From Alphaproteobacteria bacterium (GTDB lineage Bacteria; Pseudomonadota; Alphaproteobacteria; UBA8366): DNA of 64,000 bases. Where the stretch lies: assembly GCA_021774335.1 (NCBI GenBank), contig JAJFJD010000008.1, forward strand, positions 62,001 through 126,000. Direction: 5' to 3'. The notes below the pieces were generated by a model. The model was not told where the DNA came from. It saw only the letters and a program-made list of their open reading frames with translations, and searched no databases. Below, piece after piece: positions 17,495 through 26,956 of the stretch (within the stretch, counting starts at the first letter, position 1; the number at the start of each line of letters is the position of its first letter). The position numbers were made by a program, and so were the translations under genes.

Positions 17495-18024
17495 CGGTAA
17501 TCCGGCCGGCCCGGGCCGAGGATGCATCGGCGATCGGTCGGATCCATGTGGATACCTGGCGGGATACCTATGCCGGGATGCTGCCGGACCGTGTTCTGGT
17601 GGAAATGTCCAGTGCGATGGAAGGCGGTCAGTGGGCTCGTGTCCTGGACAGCGGACGCGACCGCGTGGTCGTGGCGGACTCCGACACTGCCGGCGTCGTC
17701 GGCTTTGGCAGTTGTGGCAAGGCGCGGGCCGGCGCGTTGGGGTTCGAGGGCGAGATCTACACGCTCTACGTCCTGCCGGATTATCAAGGACAGGGCATAG
17801 GCCGGCTTCTCCTGACCGAACTGTTCCAGCAGTTGCAGGCGGAGGGCTATCGTTCGGTGTTGGTCTGGGTGTTACAGGAAAACCCAGCCGGGTTCTTCTA
17901 CGAAGCGATGGGCGGCCGCCCGGCGGCCAGCCGGACCGAACGGCTCTGGGGCGCGGATGTTGCGGAACGGGCGTATGGCTGGGACGACCTGGACGCCGTG
18001 GTTACGGGATTCGGTCCAGGATAA
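17491..18024 (+). CDS. GNAT family N-acetyltransferase
   Basis: A 177-residue acetyltransferase. The acetyl-CoA-binding signature is LYVLPDYQGQGIGRLLLTEL (about 91-110) and the C-terminal half holds the usual VLVWVLQENPAGFFYEAMG strand-helix. The substrate may be a small amine or a protein N-terminus. The ATG overlaps the stop of the RsmB-type gene (ATGA), so translation is coupled. The last 23 nt overlap the 3' end of the convergent HyuA-like gene, an unusual tail-to-tail overlap. Confidence 0.88.
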   Translation: MTVIRPARAEDASAIGRIHVDTWRDTYAGMLPDRVLVEMSSAMEGGQWARVLDSGRDRVVVADSDTAGVVGFGSCGKARAGALGFEGEIYTLYVLPDYQGQGIGRLLLTELFQQLQAEGYRSVLVWVLQENPAGFFYEAMGGRPAASRTERLWGADVAERAYGWDDLDAVVTGFGPG

Positions 18025-20095
18025 TATTGTCGCGTGCGTCAAGAGATGCTTGCCAGGCTGGCGGCACGACGACCGTGGAGTCATATTCCTCGACGATCAA
18101 CGGACCTGGCGTCGCAATCTGCGACAGCGCGTCCCGGCGGACCAGGCGCGTGTCGAGTGATCCAATTTCCGGGCCGAAATAAACCGGCCGGTAAGCGTTC
18201 GGGCCGGACGCCGCGGAGGCCGCCTCCCATGTGCCTTCGTGCAGGATATCCCGTTGCACCGTGGCGATGGCGTGCAGATTGACCAGCTCGAATTTCTTTT
18301 GTGCGCCGCGATGCTGGTAGAGCCGTTCGAATTCGTCCTCGAAGGCTGCTTCTGCGGCGGTGATGGTTTCTGGGTCAAGGTCCGCCGTCGGGAGAGGAAC
18401 CATCAGCTCGGACGATTGGCCGGCGTAGCGCATATCGGCGAACAAGGAGAGGGAAACAGCCTCGTCGGCGAAGCCCTCTGCGCGGATCTTATCTTTCAGC
18501 GTGGTGCTCATCTCGGCGACGATATCGCGTAGGGCATCCAGGTTAGCCCCGGCGGTTTCGGTCAGCACCGTCTGTGTCGCGTGATGTTCCACATCAGCGT
18601 GCAGCAATCCAAAGGCACTGAACAGACCAGGGGCAGGTGGCACGACGATGCGCTGGATGTTCAATGTCTCGGCGATGCCCGCGGCGTGGATCGGCCCTGC
18701 ACCGCCGAACGCCATCAACGCGAAATGAGCCGGATCGCGTCCGCGCTCGACCGACACGGTCTTGATCGCCCGAACCATGTTCGAGTTGACGATTTCATGC
18801 ACGCCATGCGCGGCATCGAGGGTCGACAGGCCAGTGGGCGTCGCCAGGTGGTCTTGCACCGCGCGTTCCGCCAACCGCTTGTCCACCTCCAGCGCGCCGC
18901 CGGCAAGCGACCCGTCGTGCAAATACCCGAGGACGAGATTGGCGTCGGTGACCGTCGGCTGGTCGTTGCCCAGGCCGTAGCAGGCGGGCCCGGGGGAGGC
19001 GCCGGCGCTGCGCGGTCCGACGCGGAGTGCTCCGGCCCGGTCCAGCGCCGCGATGCTGCCGCCGCCTGCACCGACTTCGGAGATGTCGATCACGGGAATA
19101 CGCAACATATAGCCGCCGCCGCGTATCAACCTGCTGCTGACCGAGATCGAGCCGCCGACCTCATAGTCGCGGGCGCGCAGGATGCCGCCATTCTCGATAA
19201 TCGACGCCTTGGTTGTCGTGCCGCCCATGTCCAAGGTGATGACGTTATCGAGGCCGCAGGCGGCCGCTACCTTGGTCGCCGCCACCACGCCGGCGGCGGG
19301 GCCGGATTCGATGATCGTCACGGGCCGCTCGGCGGCGGTGCCGGCGGGCACCAGGCCGCCGTTGGACTGCATCACCAGGATGGGTGCCGTGACCTCCCGT
19401 GCCCGCAGGCGGTCGCGCAGCGTGCCGAGATAATGCGCGATTAGTGGTTGTACATAGGCGTTGACCACGGTCGTGCTGGTGCGTTCGAACTCCTGAATTT
19501 CCGGTAGGACCGCCGAGGAGAGCGACACGGGACAGTCCGGCAGACGCGCCCGTAGCGCTTCGGCGATTTGTCGCTCATGTCCGGCATTGCGGTAGGCGTG
19601 GATCAGGGAAACGGCGATTGCCTCGACGTCGGCGTCTGCGACGGCGTCGACCACCGCGTTCAGCCCGTCCGTGTCGAGATCCGTCAACACGTTGCCGAGA
19701 TGGTCCAGCCGTTCTCTCACCTCAAAGCGCAGCGCGCGGTCGACCAGCGGCGGCGGTTTCTCCCACCCGAGATCGTAGGACAGGGGAATCCGAATGCGGC
19801 GCAGCTCCAGGACATCGCGGAACCCTTCCGTTGTGATCAAGGCGGTCCTGGCACCCTGGCGTTCGAGAATCGCGTTTGTCGCCACCGTAGTGGCGTGCAC
19901 GATCTCGTCGATATCGACGACAACGTCGCCGACCGCGTCAACGATGCCATCGACGATGGCGCGGGCGTAGTCGTCGGGCGTGGACGACAGCTTTCTTTTC
20001 ATCAGCCGGCCGTCCGGCATGTGCACCACTAGGTCCGTAAAGGTACCGCCGATATCGACGCCGATGCGCAGTTGTCCGGGATTGTCGGGGGGCAT
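18002..20095 (-). CDS. hydantoinase/oxoprolinase family protein, subunit A (HyuA-like)
   Basis: A 697-residue ASKHA-fold ATPase of the hydantoinase A / N-methylhydantoinase A / 5-oxoprolinase N-terminal family. The phosphate-1 motif VDIGGTFTDLVVH is at residues 13-25; a second glycine-rich site is LDMGGTTTKAS, then GAGGGSIA and the family motif FGGAGP-HA. These enzymes hydrolyse cyclic amides such as hydantoins or oxoproline with ATP, together with a HyuB subunit, which is encoded immediately upstream (14-nt gap). Its 3' end overlaps the convergent GNAT gene. The true substrate is uncertain; related pairs also carboxylate ketones. Confidence 0.9.
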   Translation of the reverse strand: MPPDNPGQLRIGVDIGGTFTDLVVHMPDGRLMKRKLSSTPDDYARAIVDGIVDAVGDVVVDIDEIVHATTVATNAILERQGARTALITTEGFRDVLELRRIRIPLSYDLGWEKPPPLVDRALRFEVRERLDHLGNVLTDLDTDGLNAVVDAVADADVEAIAVSLIHAYRNAGHERQIAEALRARLPDCPVSLSSAVLPEIQEFERTSTTVVNAYVQPLIAHYLGTLRDRLRAREVTAPILVMQSNGGLVPAGTAAERPVTIIESGPAAGVVAATKVAAACGLDNVITLDMGGTTTKASIIENGGILRARDYEVGGSISVSSRLIRGGGYMLRIPVIDISEVGAGGGSIAALDRAGALRVGPRSAGASPGPACYGLGNDQPTVTDANLVLGYLHDGSLAGGALEVDKRLAERAVQDHLATPTGLSTLDAAHGVHEIVNSNMVRAIKTVSVERGRDPAHFALMAFGGAGPIHAAGIAETLNIQRIVVPPAPGLFSAFGLLHADVEHHATQTVLTETAGANLDALRDIVAEMSTTLKDKIRAEGFADEAVSLSLFADMRYAGQSSELMVPLPTADLDPETITAAEAAFEDEFERLYQHRGAQKKFELVNLHAIATVQRDILHEGTWEAASAASGPNAYRPVYFGPEIGSLDTRLVRRDALSQIATPGPLIVEEYDSTVVVPPAWQASLDARDNIILDRIP

Positions 20096-20109
20096 GGCGC
20101 GTCGACGGC

Positions 20110-21831
20110 TTACTGTGCGGCGCGGCGGCGCAGGGCCGCGGTTGCTTTGTCGTCGACGGTCAGGTTGCTCTCGGTGATCGCAACGCCGTAGTCGCGCGCG
20201 GCTGCCTGGATGCTGACCTTGCCGTCATGCACGTCGCCCGCGACCTGGTCGGCCGGCCGGTCGAATGGATCGCCGTAACCGCCGCCGCCGGCTGTTGTGT
20301 GGCAGATGACCTGGTCTGGTTGAATCGGGCGGACGAATTTTGTCGGCAGGCGCTCCCAGGCCACGCCGTCGAAGAAATTATTGTCCGAGGCGCGTCCCGA
20401 GCCGCCACCGGCGATTCCAAAGGGTGGATGGTCGCGCCGGTCCGATCGAAGTTGCAGCCGCGCACCCGCACCGAGATATCTCAACTGCCGCAGCACGCCA
20501 AGTCCGCCACGCCACTTGCCGGGGCCGCCGCTATCAGGGACCAGTTCGTACCGTTCAACGCGGATTGGCGCCATGTTCTCAATCACCTCGATCGGCGCGT
20601 TGCTGATGTTGGCTGCCGGGTTGGCGACGCCGTCGATGCCGTCGCGTTCGTACCCGGCGCCCCACGCGCCCATCACCGCCTCGCGGAACTGGGAGTAGGT
20701 CCCATCCGCGTCATAGCCGGCGATGCTGTAGCTGGTCGTGCCGCCTTCGCCCGGCGCGCGTACCAGGTGGGGCACGGCCTGCGCCAACGCGCCCGCCAGC
20801 GCGTCGATGATGCGGAAGCCGGTAACACCGCGCGCAGCGACGGCGCCAGGCGGTCGCGGGTTCACGATGGTACCGAGCGCCGCCTTGGCGTGGATCGGGC
20901 GGAAGAAGCCGGCATTGTTGGGCACGTCCAAGACCATGATCGAACGTACCGCGAAGTAGATCGCCGACTTTGCGAACGATAGCGTCGCGTTGATCGCGCC
21001 GTCGACCTGGGCCGCGCTGCCGTCGAAGTCGACGGTCAGTTCGTCGCCGTCCACATGCACGGCGACCGCGATGGGCACCGGCGTGCCGAAGTTGATCCCG
21101 TCGTCGTCGAGATGGTCGGTGTAGCGATATACCCCGTCGGGAATGGCGGCGATGATGTCGCGTGCGCCGCGCTCGCTATAGTCGAGCAGGGTATCGAACG
21201 CATCGTAAAGTTCGGCCGCGCCGTAGCGCTCCACCAGTTCCAACATGCCGCGCTCGCCGGTGCGGCAGGCGGCGTACTGCGCGTCCACGTCGCCAAGGAT
21301 GACCTCGGGTTGGCGAACGTTGAGCTGCAACAGGTCGAACAGCGTGCTGTTAGGCTTGCCCTTCTCGTAAAGCTTTACGACCGGGATACGGATGCCTTCC
21401 TGATAGATTTCGGTGGAGTCTGCCGCACTTGATCCTGGCACGCGTCCGCCCATGTCGTTGTGGTGCGCGACCAGCACGGTGAAGCCGAACAGGTCGTTTT
21501 CCACGAAGACAGGCTTGAACATGAAGATGTCAGGCAGATGCATTCCCCCGTGATAGGGGTCGTTGAGGATGATCACGTCGCCGGGGGCCATGTCATCGCC
21601 CCAACGCTCCAGCACGCAATCCATCGCATCCGGAATCGAGCCCAGATGTAACGGCAGACTCAATCCTTGCGCAATCATCCGTCCGTCGCGGTCGCAGAAG
21701 GCGCTCGACAGGTCCATGGTGTCGCGCATGATCGACGAGTATGCGATGCGCACCACGGTCAGCGTCATCTCGTCGACGACGGATCCGATCGCGTTCTTGA
21801 TCAGCTCAAGGCGGACCGGGTCAAACCGCAT
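20110..21831 (-). CDS. hydantoinase B/oxoprolinase family protein (HyuB-like)
   Basis: A 573-residue partner of the HyuA-like protein. It shows the HyuB N-terminus FDPVRLELIKNAIGSVVDEMTLTVVRIAYSSI, the metal-site region DVIILNDPYHGGMHLPDI and HHNDMGGRVPGS, and the C-terminal TAGGGGYGDPFDRPA. The start is the ATG at 21831, which overlaps the last 11 nt of the upstream isocitrate-lyase-like gene; a run GGAAAAAAAG inside that gene serves as ribosome site. The overlap with the upstream gene and the short gap to HyuA indicate one operon of three genes. The substrate is unknown. Confidence 0.9.
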   Translation of the reverse strand: MRFDPVRLELIKNAIGSVVDEMTLTVVRIAYSSIMRDTMDLSSAFCDRDGRMIAQGLSLPLHLGSIPDAMDCVLERWGDDMAPGDVIILNDPYHGGMHLPDIFMFKPVFVENDLFGFTVLVAHHNDMGGRVPGSSAADSTEIYQEGIRIPVVKLYEKGKPNSTLFDLLQLNVRQPEVILGDVDAQYAACRTGERGMLELVERYGAAELYDAFDTLLDYSERGARDIIAAIPDGVYRYTDHLDDDGINFGTPVPIAVAVHVDGDELTVDFDGSAAQVDGAINATLSFAKSAIYFAVRSIMVLDVPNNAGFFRPIHAKAALGTIVNPRPPGAVAARGVTGFRIIDALAGALAQAVPHLVRAPGEGGTTSYSIAGYDADGTYSQFREAVMGAWGAGYERDGIDGVANPAANISNAPIEVIENMAPIRVERYELVPDSGGPGKWRGGLGVLRQLRYLGAGARLQLRSDRRDHPPFGIAGGGSGRASDNNFFDGVAWERLPTKFVRPIQPDQVICHTTAGGGGYGDPFDRPADQVAGDVHDGKVSIQAAARDYGVAITESNLTVDDKATAALRRRAAQ

Positions 21832-22687
21832 ACTTTTTTTCCATCTCCCGGACCTTGGCGATACCCAACAGGTCCCAAAGCTCGTCGAACTCAATCATGT
21901 CGTCTTCGAGCCCCGCCGATGTGCCATTGGCATGAATGTGGGCCAGCACCCGTTGCATCGTCTTGACCCCGGCCATCAACGCCTGGACGTAGAAACAGCA
22001 GGTCTTGAAGCCGAGTGACTCGACCTCCTTGGCCGAGAGGCGTGGGACCATCGGGCTTGGGCTGTGGTTCCAGTGCAGCGGCACGCGGCCGCGGAAGGTC
22101 CGGGCGATGGTCTCGATCTCTTCCATCGAATCACGCACTTCGCAGAACAACATGTCAGCGCCCGCCTCGATATAGGCCTCGCCGCGCGCCAACACATCGT
22201 CCAGGCCGTTCGGTAGCAGCGCGTCGCAGCGTGCGATGATGACGAAGTCCGGGTCTCGCCGTGCGTCCAGGGCGGCCCGGATCTTCTGCGCCATTTCTTC
22301 TTTGGGGATCACCGATTTGCCGAACATATGACCACAGCGCTTGGGCCATGTCTGATCCTCGATATGGATGCCGGCAACGCCCGCGTTCTCGAATTCCTGG
22401 ACCGTGCGCACCACGTTGAGCGCGTTGCCGTAGCCGTTGTCCGCGTCGATCACCACGGGAATGTCGACCGCGTCGGCGATGTAGCGCGCGTTACGAGTCA
22501 TTTCCTCCATCGTGACGAGACCCACGTCCGGATAACCCCGGCAGGCGGCGACGCCGGCACCAGTGACCACGCCCATCTTGAAGCCGGCCTGCTCGACGAG
22601 CCGTGCGCTGAACGCGTCATGCGCGCCGCCGGCTAGTACGATTCCGTCACCCGCCAACAGTTCGCGGAGTTTTTGGGTCGCTTTCAT
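21821..22687 (-). CDS. isocitrate lyase/PEP mutase superfamily protein
   Basis: A 288-residue TIM-barrel lyase. The metal-binding DADNGYGN is at residues 81-88 and the catalytic-loop motif KRCGH at 116-120 (Cys118), as in 2-methylisocitrate lyase-type members rather than PEP mutases, which lack that cysteine motif. The usual reaction is C-C cleavage of an isocitrate-like acid to succinate plus a 2-oxo acid; oxaloacetate decarboxylase or carboxyvinyl-phosphonate activities are alternatives. The ATG at 22687 has GGTGGGAGA upstream. It leads an operon with HyuB and HyuA and is divergent from the enolase-superfamily gene. Confidence 0.85.
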   Translation of the reverse strand: MKATQKLRELLAGDGIVLAGGAHDAFSARLVEQAGFKMGVVTGAGVAACRGYPDVGLVTMEEMTRNARYIADAVDIPVVIDADNGYGNALNVVRTVQEFENAGVAGIHIEDQTWPKRCGHMFGKSVIPKEEMAQKIRAALDARRDPDFVIIARCDALLPNGLDDVLARGEAYIEAGADMLFCEVRDSMEEIETIARTFRGRVPLHWNHSPSPMVPRLSAKEVESLGFKTCCFYVQALMAGVKTMQRVLAHIHANGTSAGLEDDMIEFDELWDLLGIAKVREMEKKYAV

Positions 22688-22850
22688 CGCCGTCTCCCAC
22701 CTGTTCCGACGGCTCATTGCCGTTCGGGAATGGTATTACAATTGGCGATGCCTCGAAAGTTGGGGCGAGGGCGGATCCGTTTGCCCGCCGCCCGTCCGCA
22801 TGTTTTATTCGCCGCCCAATTCGAGCGCGCAACCCAATTTCGAGACAGCC

Positions 22851-23987
22851 ATGACCAAGATTACCGACCTCGACGTCTTCATCCTGCGCGGCCCGGCGGA
22901 CGATCGGCCGCATTGGGTCAGCAACTTCATCGTGCCCACGGCGAACGAGATATTGGTGCGGCTGCGCACCGACGATGGGGTCGAAGGGTTCGGGCTGGCA
23001 ACCAGCTATACGAATGCGGAACCGATCCTGGGTGTGTTCCGCAGCGGCATCGGCGAACGCATCATCGGTGCGAATCCGCTGCAGCCCGAGCGGCTTTACA
23101 AGGACATCTTCTCACTGACCTCGCAGCGATTGGCGCATGAGAAGGGGTGGGGCCGAGAAGCGCTGGTCCGTATCTCCGCCGCGGTCGACGTCGCGTGCTG
23201 GGACATCATGGGCAAGGTCGCGAACCTGCCGCTCTATCAGATCCTCGGCGGCTACCGCGACAAGGTGCCGTGCTACGTGACCTGCGCCTACTACCGCGAC
23301 GGCAAGGACTTGGCCGAACTCCGCGACGAGATGGAGGCGCTGAAGGCGCAAGGTCACAAAGGCTTCAAGGCCAAGGTCGGCGGCATGAGCCTCGCCGAGG
23401 ATATGGAGCGGCTGGCCGTCGTGCGTGAGGTGATTGGTGACGACAACGAGATGATGGTCGACGTCAACCGCGCTTGGGACCTGGAGACAGCGACCGAGGG
23501 CGCACGGTTGCTGGAGCCGCTCCGGCCGCTTTGGCTGGAGGAGCCGGTGCGGTGGGAGGATGATCGGAGGGAATTGAAACTGTTGTCGCAGCGCACGTCG
23601 ATCCCGCTGTCGGCGGGCGAGAGCGAGTTGACCAGTTACGGCTGCCGGGCGTTGCTCGAGGAACAGGCGATTCAGATCCTGCAATTCGATGTCACCATGT
23701 TCGGCGGTTTTACCGAAGGCCGAAAGATGGCGGCGCTCTGCGATCTCAACCATGTCCAGGTGACGCCGCACCACGATTGTTTCATCCACGCGCAGTTGGT
23801 CGCGTCCACGCCGGCCGGCTGCTTCGTCGAAGCCTTCACCGACCCGGAGCGCGATCCGCTGCAGGCGGAACTGTACGAAAATCCGCCGAAGATCGCCGAC
23901 GGTTGGCTGACTCTGAACGACGCGCCCGGCCTTGGGCTGACGCTATCGGAGCGCACGGTCGAGAAATACGGCACGCGCGTCATTTAA
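22851..23987 (+). CDS. mandelate racemase/muconate lactonizing enzyme (enolase superfamily)
   Basis: A 378-residue acid-sugar or hydroxy-acid dehydratase/racemase. Features of the mandelate racemase subgroup are the KxK motif GFKAKVGG (Lys173, Lys175), metal ligands at Asp204 (MVDVNRAW), Glu230/231 (WLEEP) and Glu257 (SAGES), and a general base His307/308 in TPHHD with Asp280. The ATG at 22851 is the first that begins the family N-terminus [12 protein letters not shown]. It is divergent from the isocitrate-lyase-like operon with 163 bp between starts, so both may share control. The substrate is unknown. Confidence 0.88.
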   Translation: MTKITDLDVFILRGPADDRPHWVSNFIVPTANEILVRLRTDDGVEGFGLATSYTNAEPILGVFRSGIGERIIGANPLQPERLYKDIFSLTSQRLAHEKGWGREALVRISAAVDVACWDIMGKVANLPLYQILGGYRDKVPCYVTCAYYRDGKDLAELRDEMEALKAQGHKGFKAKVGGMSLAEDMERLAVVREVIGDDNEMMVDVNRAWDLETATEGARLLEPLRPLWLEEPVRWEDDRRELKLLSQRTSIPLSAGESELTSYGCRALLEEQAIQILQFDVTMFGGFTEGRKMAALCDLNHVQVTPHHDCFIHAQLVASTPAGCFVEAFTDPERDPLQAELYENPPKIADGWLTLNDAPGLGLTLSERTVEKYGTRVI

Positions 23988-24070
23988 GCGAACATGCGGC
24001 CGACCACTCTCTTGTCCGCAACCGGGAATCCGGTTATGGTCCGCCTCCTTTTCCGGCAGACACAGGCCGC

Positions 24071-25624
24071 ATGACCGACCGCATCCTGATTATCGACTTT
24101 GGTAGCCAAGTCACGCAGCTTATCGCGCGACGAGTCCGGGAAAGCGGCGTCTACTGTGAAATCCATCCCTTCAATAGCTTGGATGCCTCGACGCTCGAAC
24201 GATACCGGCCGAAGGCGATAATCCTGTCGGGTGGCCCGTCCAGCGTAATGGCGAGCGAGGCGCCTTTGGCACCGCAGGCCGTGTTCGAGATGGGCGTGCC
24301 GGTCCTTGGCATTTGCTACGGCGAACAGGCGATGTGCGCGCAGCTCGGCGGTACGGTGGAAAGCTCGGACCATCGCGAATTTGGCCGCGCCGACCTCGAG
24401 ATCACCGATGATTGCGTGCTGTTCGACGGCTTGTGGTCGATCGGGTCGAAACAACAGGTCTGGATGAGCCACGGCGATCGGGTGACGGGGCTGCCGGACG
24501 GGTTCCGAACCGTGGCGGTCAGCAAAGGCGCACCCTTCGCGGCGATCGCGAATGACGAGCGGCGCTGTTACGGCGTGCAATTCCATCCCGAAGTCGTGCA
24601 TACGCTCGACGGCGCGAAGCTGTTGCGGAACTTCACCCATCATGTGGCAAATTGCCGCGGCGATTGGACAATGGCGGCGTTTCGCGATCAGGCGATTGCC
24701 AAGATCAAGGATCAGGTCGGCGATGGCAGAGTGATCTGCGGCCTGTCGGGCGGAGTCGATTCCTCGGTCGCGGCGGTCCTACTTCACGAAGCAATCGGCG
24801 ATCAGCTCACCTGTATTTTTGTCGACCATGGACTGCTGCGGTTGAACGAAGCGGAGCAAGTGGTCGATTTGTTCCGCGACCATTATCACATCAAGCTGGT
24901 GCATCGCGACGCTGTGGATCTTTTCCTCGGCAAGCTTGCGGGCGAGACCGATCCGGAAACCAAGCGTAAGATCATCGGTGGATTGTTCATCGACGTGTTC
25001 GACGAAGAGGCTCACAAGATCGGCGGCGCCGACTTCCTGGCGCAAGGCACGCTTTACCCGGATGTCATTGAATCCGTTTCATTTGATGGCGGCCCAAGCG
25101 TGACGATCAAGTCGCATCATAACGTCGGTGGACTGCCGGAACGCATGAACATGAGCCTGGTGGAACCGCTCCGCGAACTCTTCAAGGATGAGGTCCGGGC
25201 GCTTGGCCGTGAGTTGGGGTTGCCGGATGACATGGTTGGCCGGCACCCGTTTCCAGGGCCCGGCTTGGCGATCCGAATCCCAGGACAAGATATAACGCCG
25301 GAGCGGCTGGAAATTCTCCGGAAGGCAGACCATATCTATCTCGACGAGATCAGAAGGGCGGGACTGTACGACGACATTTGGCAGGCCTTTGCGGTACTAT
25401 TGCCGGTTCGTACGGTTGGCGTGATGGGTGATCTTCGGAGCTACGACTACGCGTGCGCCCTTCGAGCAGTGACGTCGACAGACGGAATGACTGCGGATTC
25501 TTTTCCGTTCGAACATGATTTTTTGGCACGAACGGCAACACGCATTATAAATGAAGTGCCAGGAATCAACCGGGTAACCTATGATGTAACGTCAAAGCCG
25601 CCCGGCACGATTGAGTGGGAATAA
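24071..25624 (+). CDS. guaA: GMP synthase (glutamine-hydrolysing)
   Basis: A 517-residue two-domain enzyme that aminates XMP to GMP using glutamine and ATP. The class I glutamine amidotransferase domain has its triad at Cys82 (GICYGEQ), His172 and Glu174 (QFHPEV). The ATP pyrophosphatase P-loop SGGVDSS is at 226-232. The C-terminus ends in the family motif KPPGTIEWE. The ATG at 24071 gives the normal N-terminus [19 protein letters not shown]. Codon use in the last 300 nt seems slightly less GC-rich than the rest, but the reading frame is intact. Confidence 0.97.
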   Translation: MTDRILIIDFGSQVTQLIARRVRESGVYCEIHPFNSLDASTLERYRPKAIILSGGPSSVMASEAPLAPQAVFEMGVPVLGICYGEQAMCAQLGGTVESSDHREFGRADLEITDDCVLFDGLWSIGSKQQVWMSHGDRVTGLPDGFRTVAVSKGAPFAAIANDERRCYGVQFHPEVVHTLDGAKLLRNFTHHVANCRGDWTMAAFRDQAIAKIKDQVGDGRVICGLSGGVDSSVAAVLLHEAIGDQLTCIFVDHGLLRLNEAEQVVDLFRDHYHIKLVHRDAVDLFLGKLAGETDPETKRKIIGGLFIDVFDEEAHKIGGADFLAQGTLYPDVIESVSFDGGPSVTIKSHHNVGGLPERMNMSLVEPLRELFKDEVRALGRELGLPDDMVGRHPFPGPGLAIRIPGQDITPERLEILRKADHIYLDEIRRAGLYDDIWQAFAVLLPVRTVGVMGDLRSYDYACALRAVTSTDGMTADSFPFEHDFLARTATRIINEVPGINRVTYDVTSKPPGTIEWE

Positions 25625-25759
25625 AGTCGAGCGGACGGGGAGAGTCGTTGGAATTTATTCCAGTTAGCCGGATTGTAGGAGAGGCGCGTGTGGGCGCGCC
25701 CATGTATTACCTCTCCTGCGCCATGGAAAAGCCCAAAACACAAGGTAAAACCAGGGCCT

Positions 25760-25933
25760 ATGAGTGACGTATATGTAGAAGTAGAAGATCGCAGCGCGAA
25801 CAAGAAGCCCCGTCGTGTGTACGAGGCCAAAGATCGCAAGTGTCTGATGTGTGCTACCCGCTTCACGAGCGAGTGGGCGGGTGACCGTATTTGTAAGACG
25901 TGCAAGTCGAGCAGGGCCTGGCGGAACGGTTAG
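25760..25933 (+). CDS. small zinc-ribbon-like protein (57 aa)
   Basis: A 57-residue basic protein with two CxxC pairs, Cys28/Cys31 and Cys45/Cys48, that could hold one zinc ion. The core reads RKCLMCATRFTSEWAGDRICKTCKSS. The ATG at 25760 has AGGG about 5 nt upstream. It resembles short conserved zinc-finger proteins of alphaproteobacteria, some phage-like, of unknown function. It stands alone between guaA and the ArsR gene. A 9-bp GC-rich hairpin (25989-26012) follows about 55 nt after its stop. Confidence 0.7.
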   Translation: MSDVYVEVEDRSANKKPRRVYEAKDRKCLMCATRFTSEWAGDRICKTCKSSRAWRNG

Positions 25934-25988
25934 CCCAGGCTTCGCCGCCGTCTTAGGACGCGTCCTTACACGATCGAACAAGCAGAGA

Positions 25989-26012
25989 CGCCTTCCCGCT
26001 TAGGGGAGGGCG
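25989..26012 (+). terminator. hairpin between the zinc-ribbon and ArsR genes (weak terminator candidate)
   Basis: CGCCTTCCC pairs with GGGAGGGCG around a 6-nt loop, allowing one G-U wobble. It is followed by ATTTGT, not a clean T-tract. It lies 55 nt after the 57-aa gene. Confidence 0.3.
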
Positions 26013-26079
26013 ATTTGTCGTGCCTGCCTTATGGGGACACCGATAGGCGGACATGGGTTGACTGAGCCGGATTATTTAT

Positions 26080-26095
26080 ATAACCATATGGTTAT
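26080..26095. promoter_or_regulatory. perfect 16-bp palindrome covering the ArsR start codon (autoregulatory operator)
   Basis: ATAACCATATGGTTAT is a perfect inverted repeat at 26080-26095. It contains the ATG at 26088 and reaches the ATG at 26094. AACCATATGGTT-type sites are the expected operators of ArsR/SdpR regulators paired with SRPBCC proteins, so this is probably the binding site of the adjacent regulator. Confidence 0.75.
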
Positions 26096-26465
26096 GGAGC
26101 AAATCGGCCTCGCCTCTCACCCACAGAACCTCGACGCGGTTTTTTCAGCGCTCGCCGATCCGACGCGGCGGGCGATCCTGTCGCGGCTGTCGGCCGGCGA
26201 GGCGTCGGTGAATGAGATTGCCGCGCCGTTCGAGATGAGCCAGCCGGCGGTATCAAAGCATCTGAAGGTGCTGGAACGGGCGGGGTTGATTGAGCGGGAT
26301 GTCGATAAACAACGCCGGCCCGCGCGGCTCAACGCCGAGCCGATGGCGGCGGCGGTGCGGTGGCTCGAAGAGTTTGAACAGTTCTGGTCTTCGAGTTTCG
26401 ATCAACTCGACGGTCTGTTGGAAGAAATGAAAAAAGCCGAGGCGAAGGGGCCCAAGAATGAGTGA
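26088..26465 (+). CDS. ArsR family (winged-helix) transcriptional regulator
   Basis: A 125-residue winged-helix regulator. The ArsR core is clear: DAVFSALADPTRRAILSRLSAGEASVNEIAAPFEMSQPAVSKHLKVLERAGLIERDV (about residues 15-70), with no metal-binding ELCVCDL motif, so a metal sensor is unlikely. It belongs to the group paired with SRPBCC/AHSA1 proteins. The start is probably the ATG at 26088 or 26094, both inside or at the edge of the palindrome, and no Shine-Dalgarno is evident; the message may be leaderless. The stop overlaps the SRPBCC start by 8 nt. Confidence 0.9.
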   Translation: MVMEQIGLASHPQNLDAVFSALADPTRRAILSRLSAGEASVNEIAAPFEMSQPAVSKHLKVLERAGLIERDVDKQRRPARLNAEPMAAAVRWLEEFEQFWSSSFDQLDGLLEEMKKAEAKGPKNE

Positions 26466-26952
26466 CTTGCCGACCTATGTGCTGGAACGGGTTTTCGATG
26501 CCCCGCGGGAGCTGGTGTGGAAGGCCTGGACCGACCCGGAGTTGTTGCCGCGCTGGTATGGGCCCAGGGTGGAGACGATCGTCCACCGCCTCGAGGTGAA
26601 GCCAGGCGGGCTCTGGCTCGGCGAGATGAAGTGGGACGGCAATTCGAATTATCAACGGGTCGAGTTCACCGACGTGACTCCGCCGGAGCGGCTGGTCTGG
26701 CTGCATTCCGTTTCCGATGCGGACTGGAACATCATATCCAATCCCATGATGGCGGACTGGCCGCGCGTATTGCTGACGACGGTGACGTTTGAGCAAGACG
26801 GTGATCAGACCAAGCTGCGCCTGACCTGGGTTCCGCATGAGGCGAGCGACGCCGAGATTGCGTGTTTTGCCGCCGCGATGGGCGGGATGGACAAGGGTTG
26901 GGGGTCCGGCATGGAACTGCTCGCGGAGCTGCTGGTCGAATTGCAGGCCTAA
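26458..26952 (+). CDS. SRPBCC (AHSA1/START-like) domain protein
   Basis: A 164-residue ligand-binding START-like fold protein. The N-terminus YVLERVFDAPRELVWKAWTDPELLPRWYGP (about 6-35) and the C-terminus GGMDKGWGSGMELLAELL are typical of the AHSA1/CalC group. These proteins bind hydrophobic ligands and are usually co-encoded with an ArsR regulator. Here the genes overlap by 8 nt, so the regulator and effector are translationally coupled. Its 3' end is 4 nt from the convergent GFA-like gene. The ligand is unknown. Confidence 0.88.
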   Translation: MSDLPTYVLERVFDAPRELVWKAWTDPELLPRWYGPRVETIVHRLEVKPGGLWLGEMKWDGNSNYQRVEFTDVTPPERLVWLHSVSDADWNIISNPMMADWPRVLLTTVTFEQDGDQTKLRLTWVPHEASDAEIACFAAAMGGMDKGWGSGMELLAELLVELQA

Positions 26953-26956
26953 GCGG

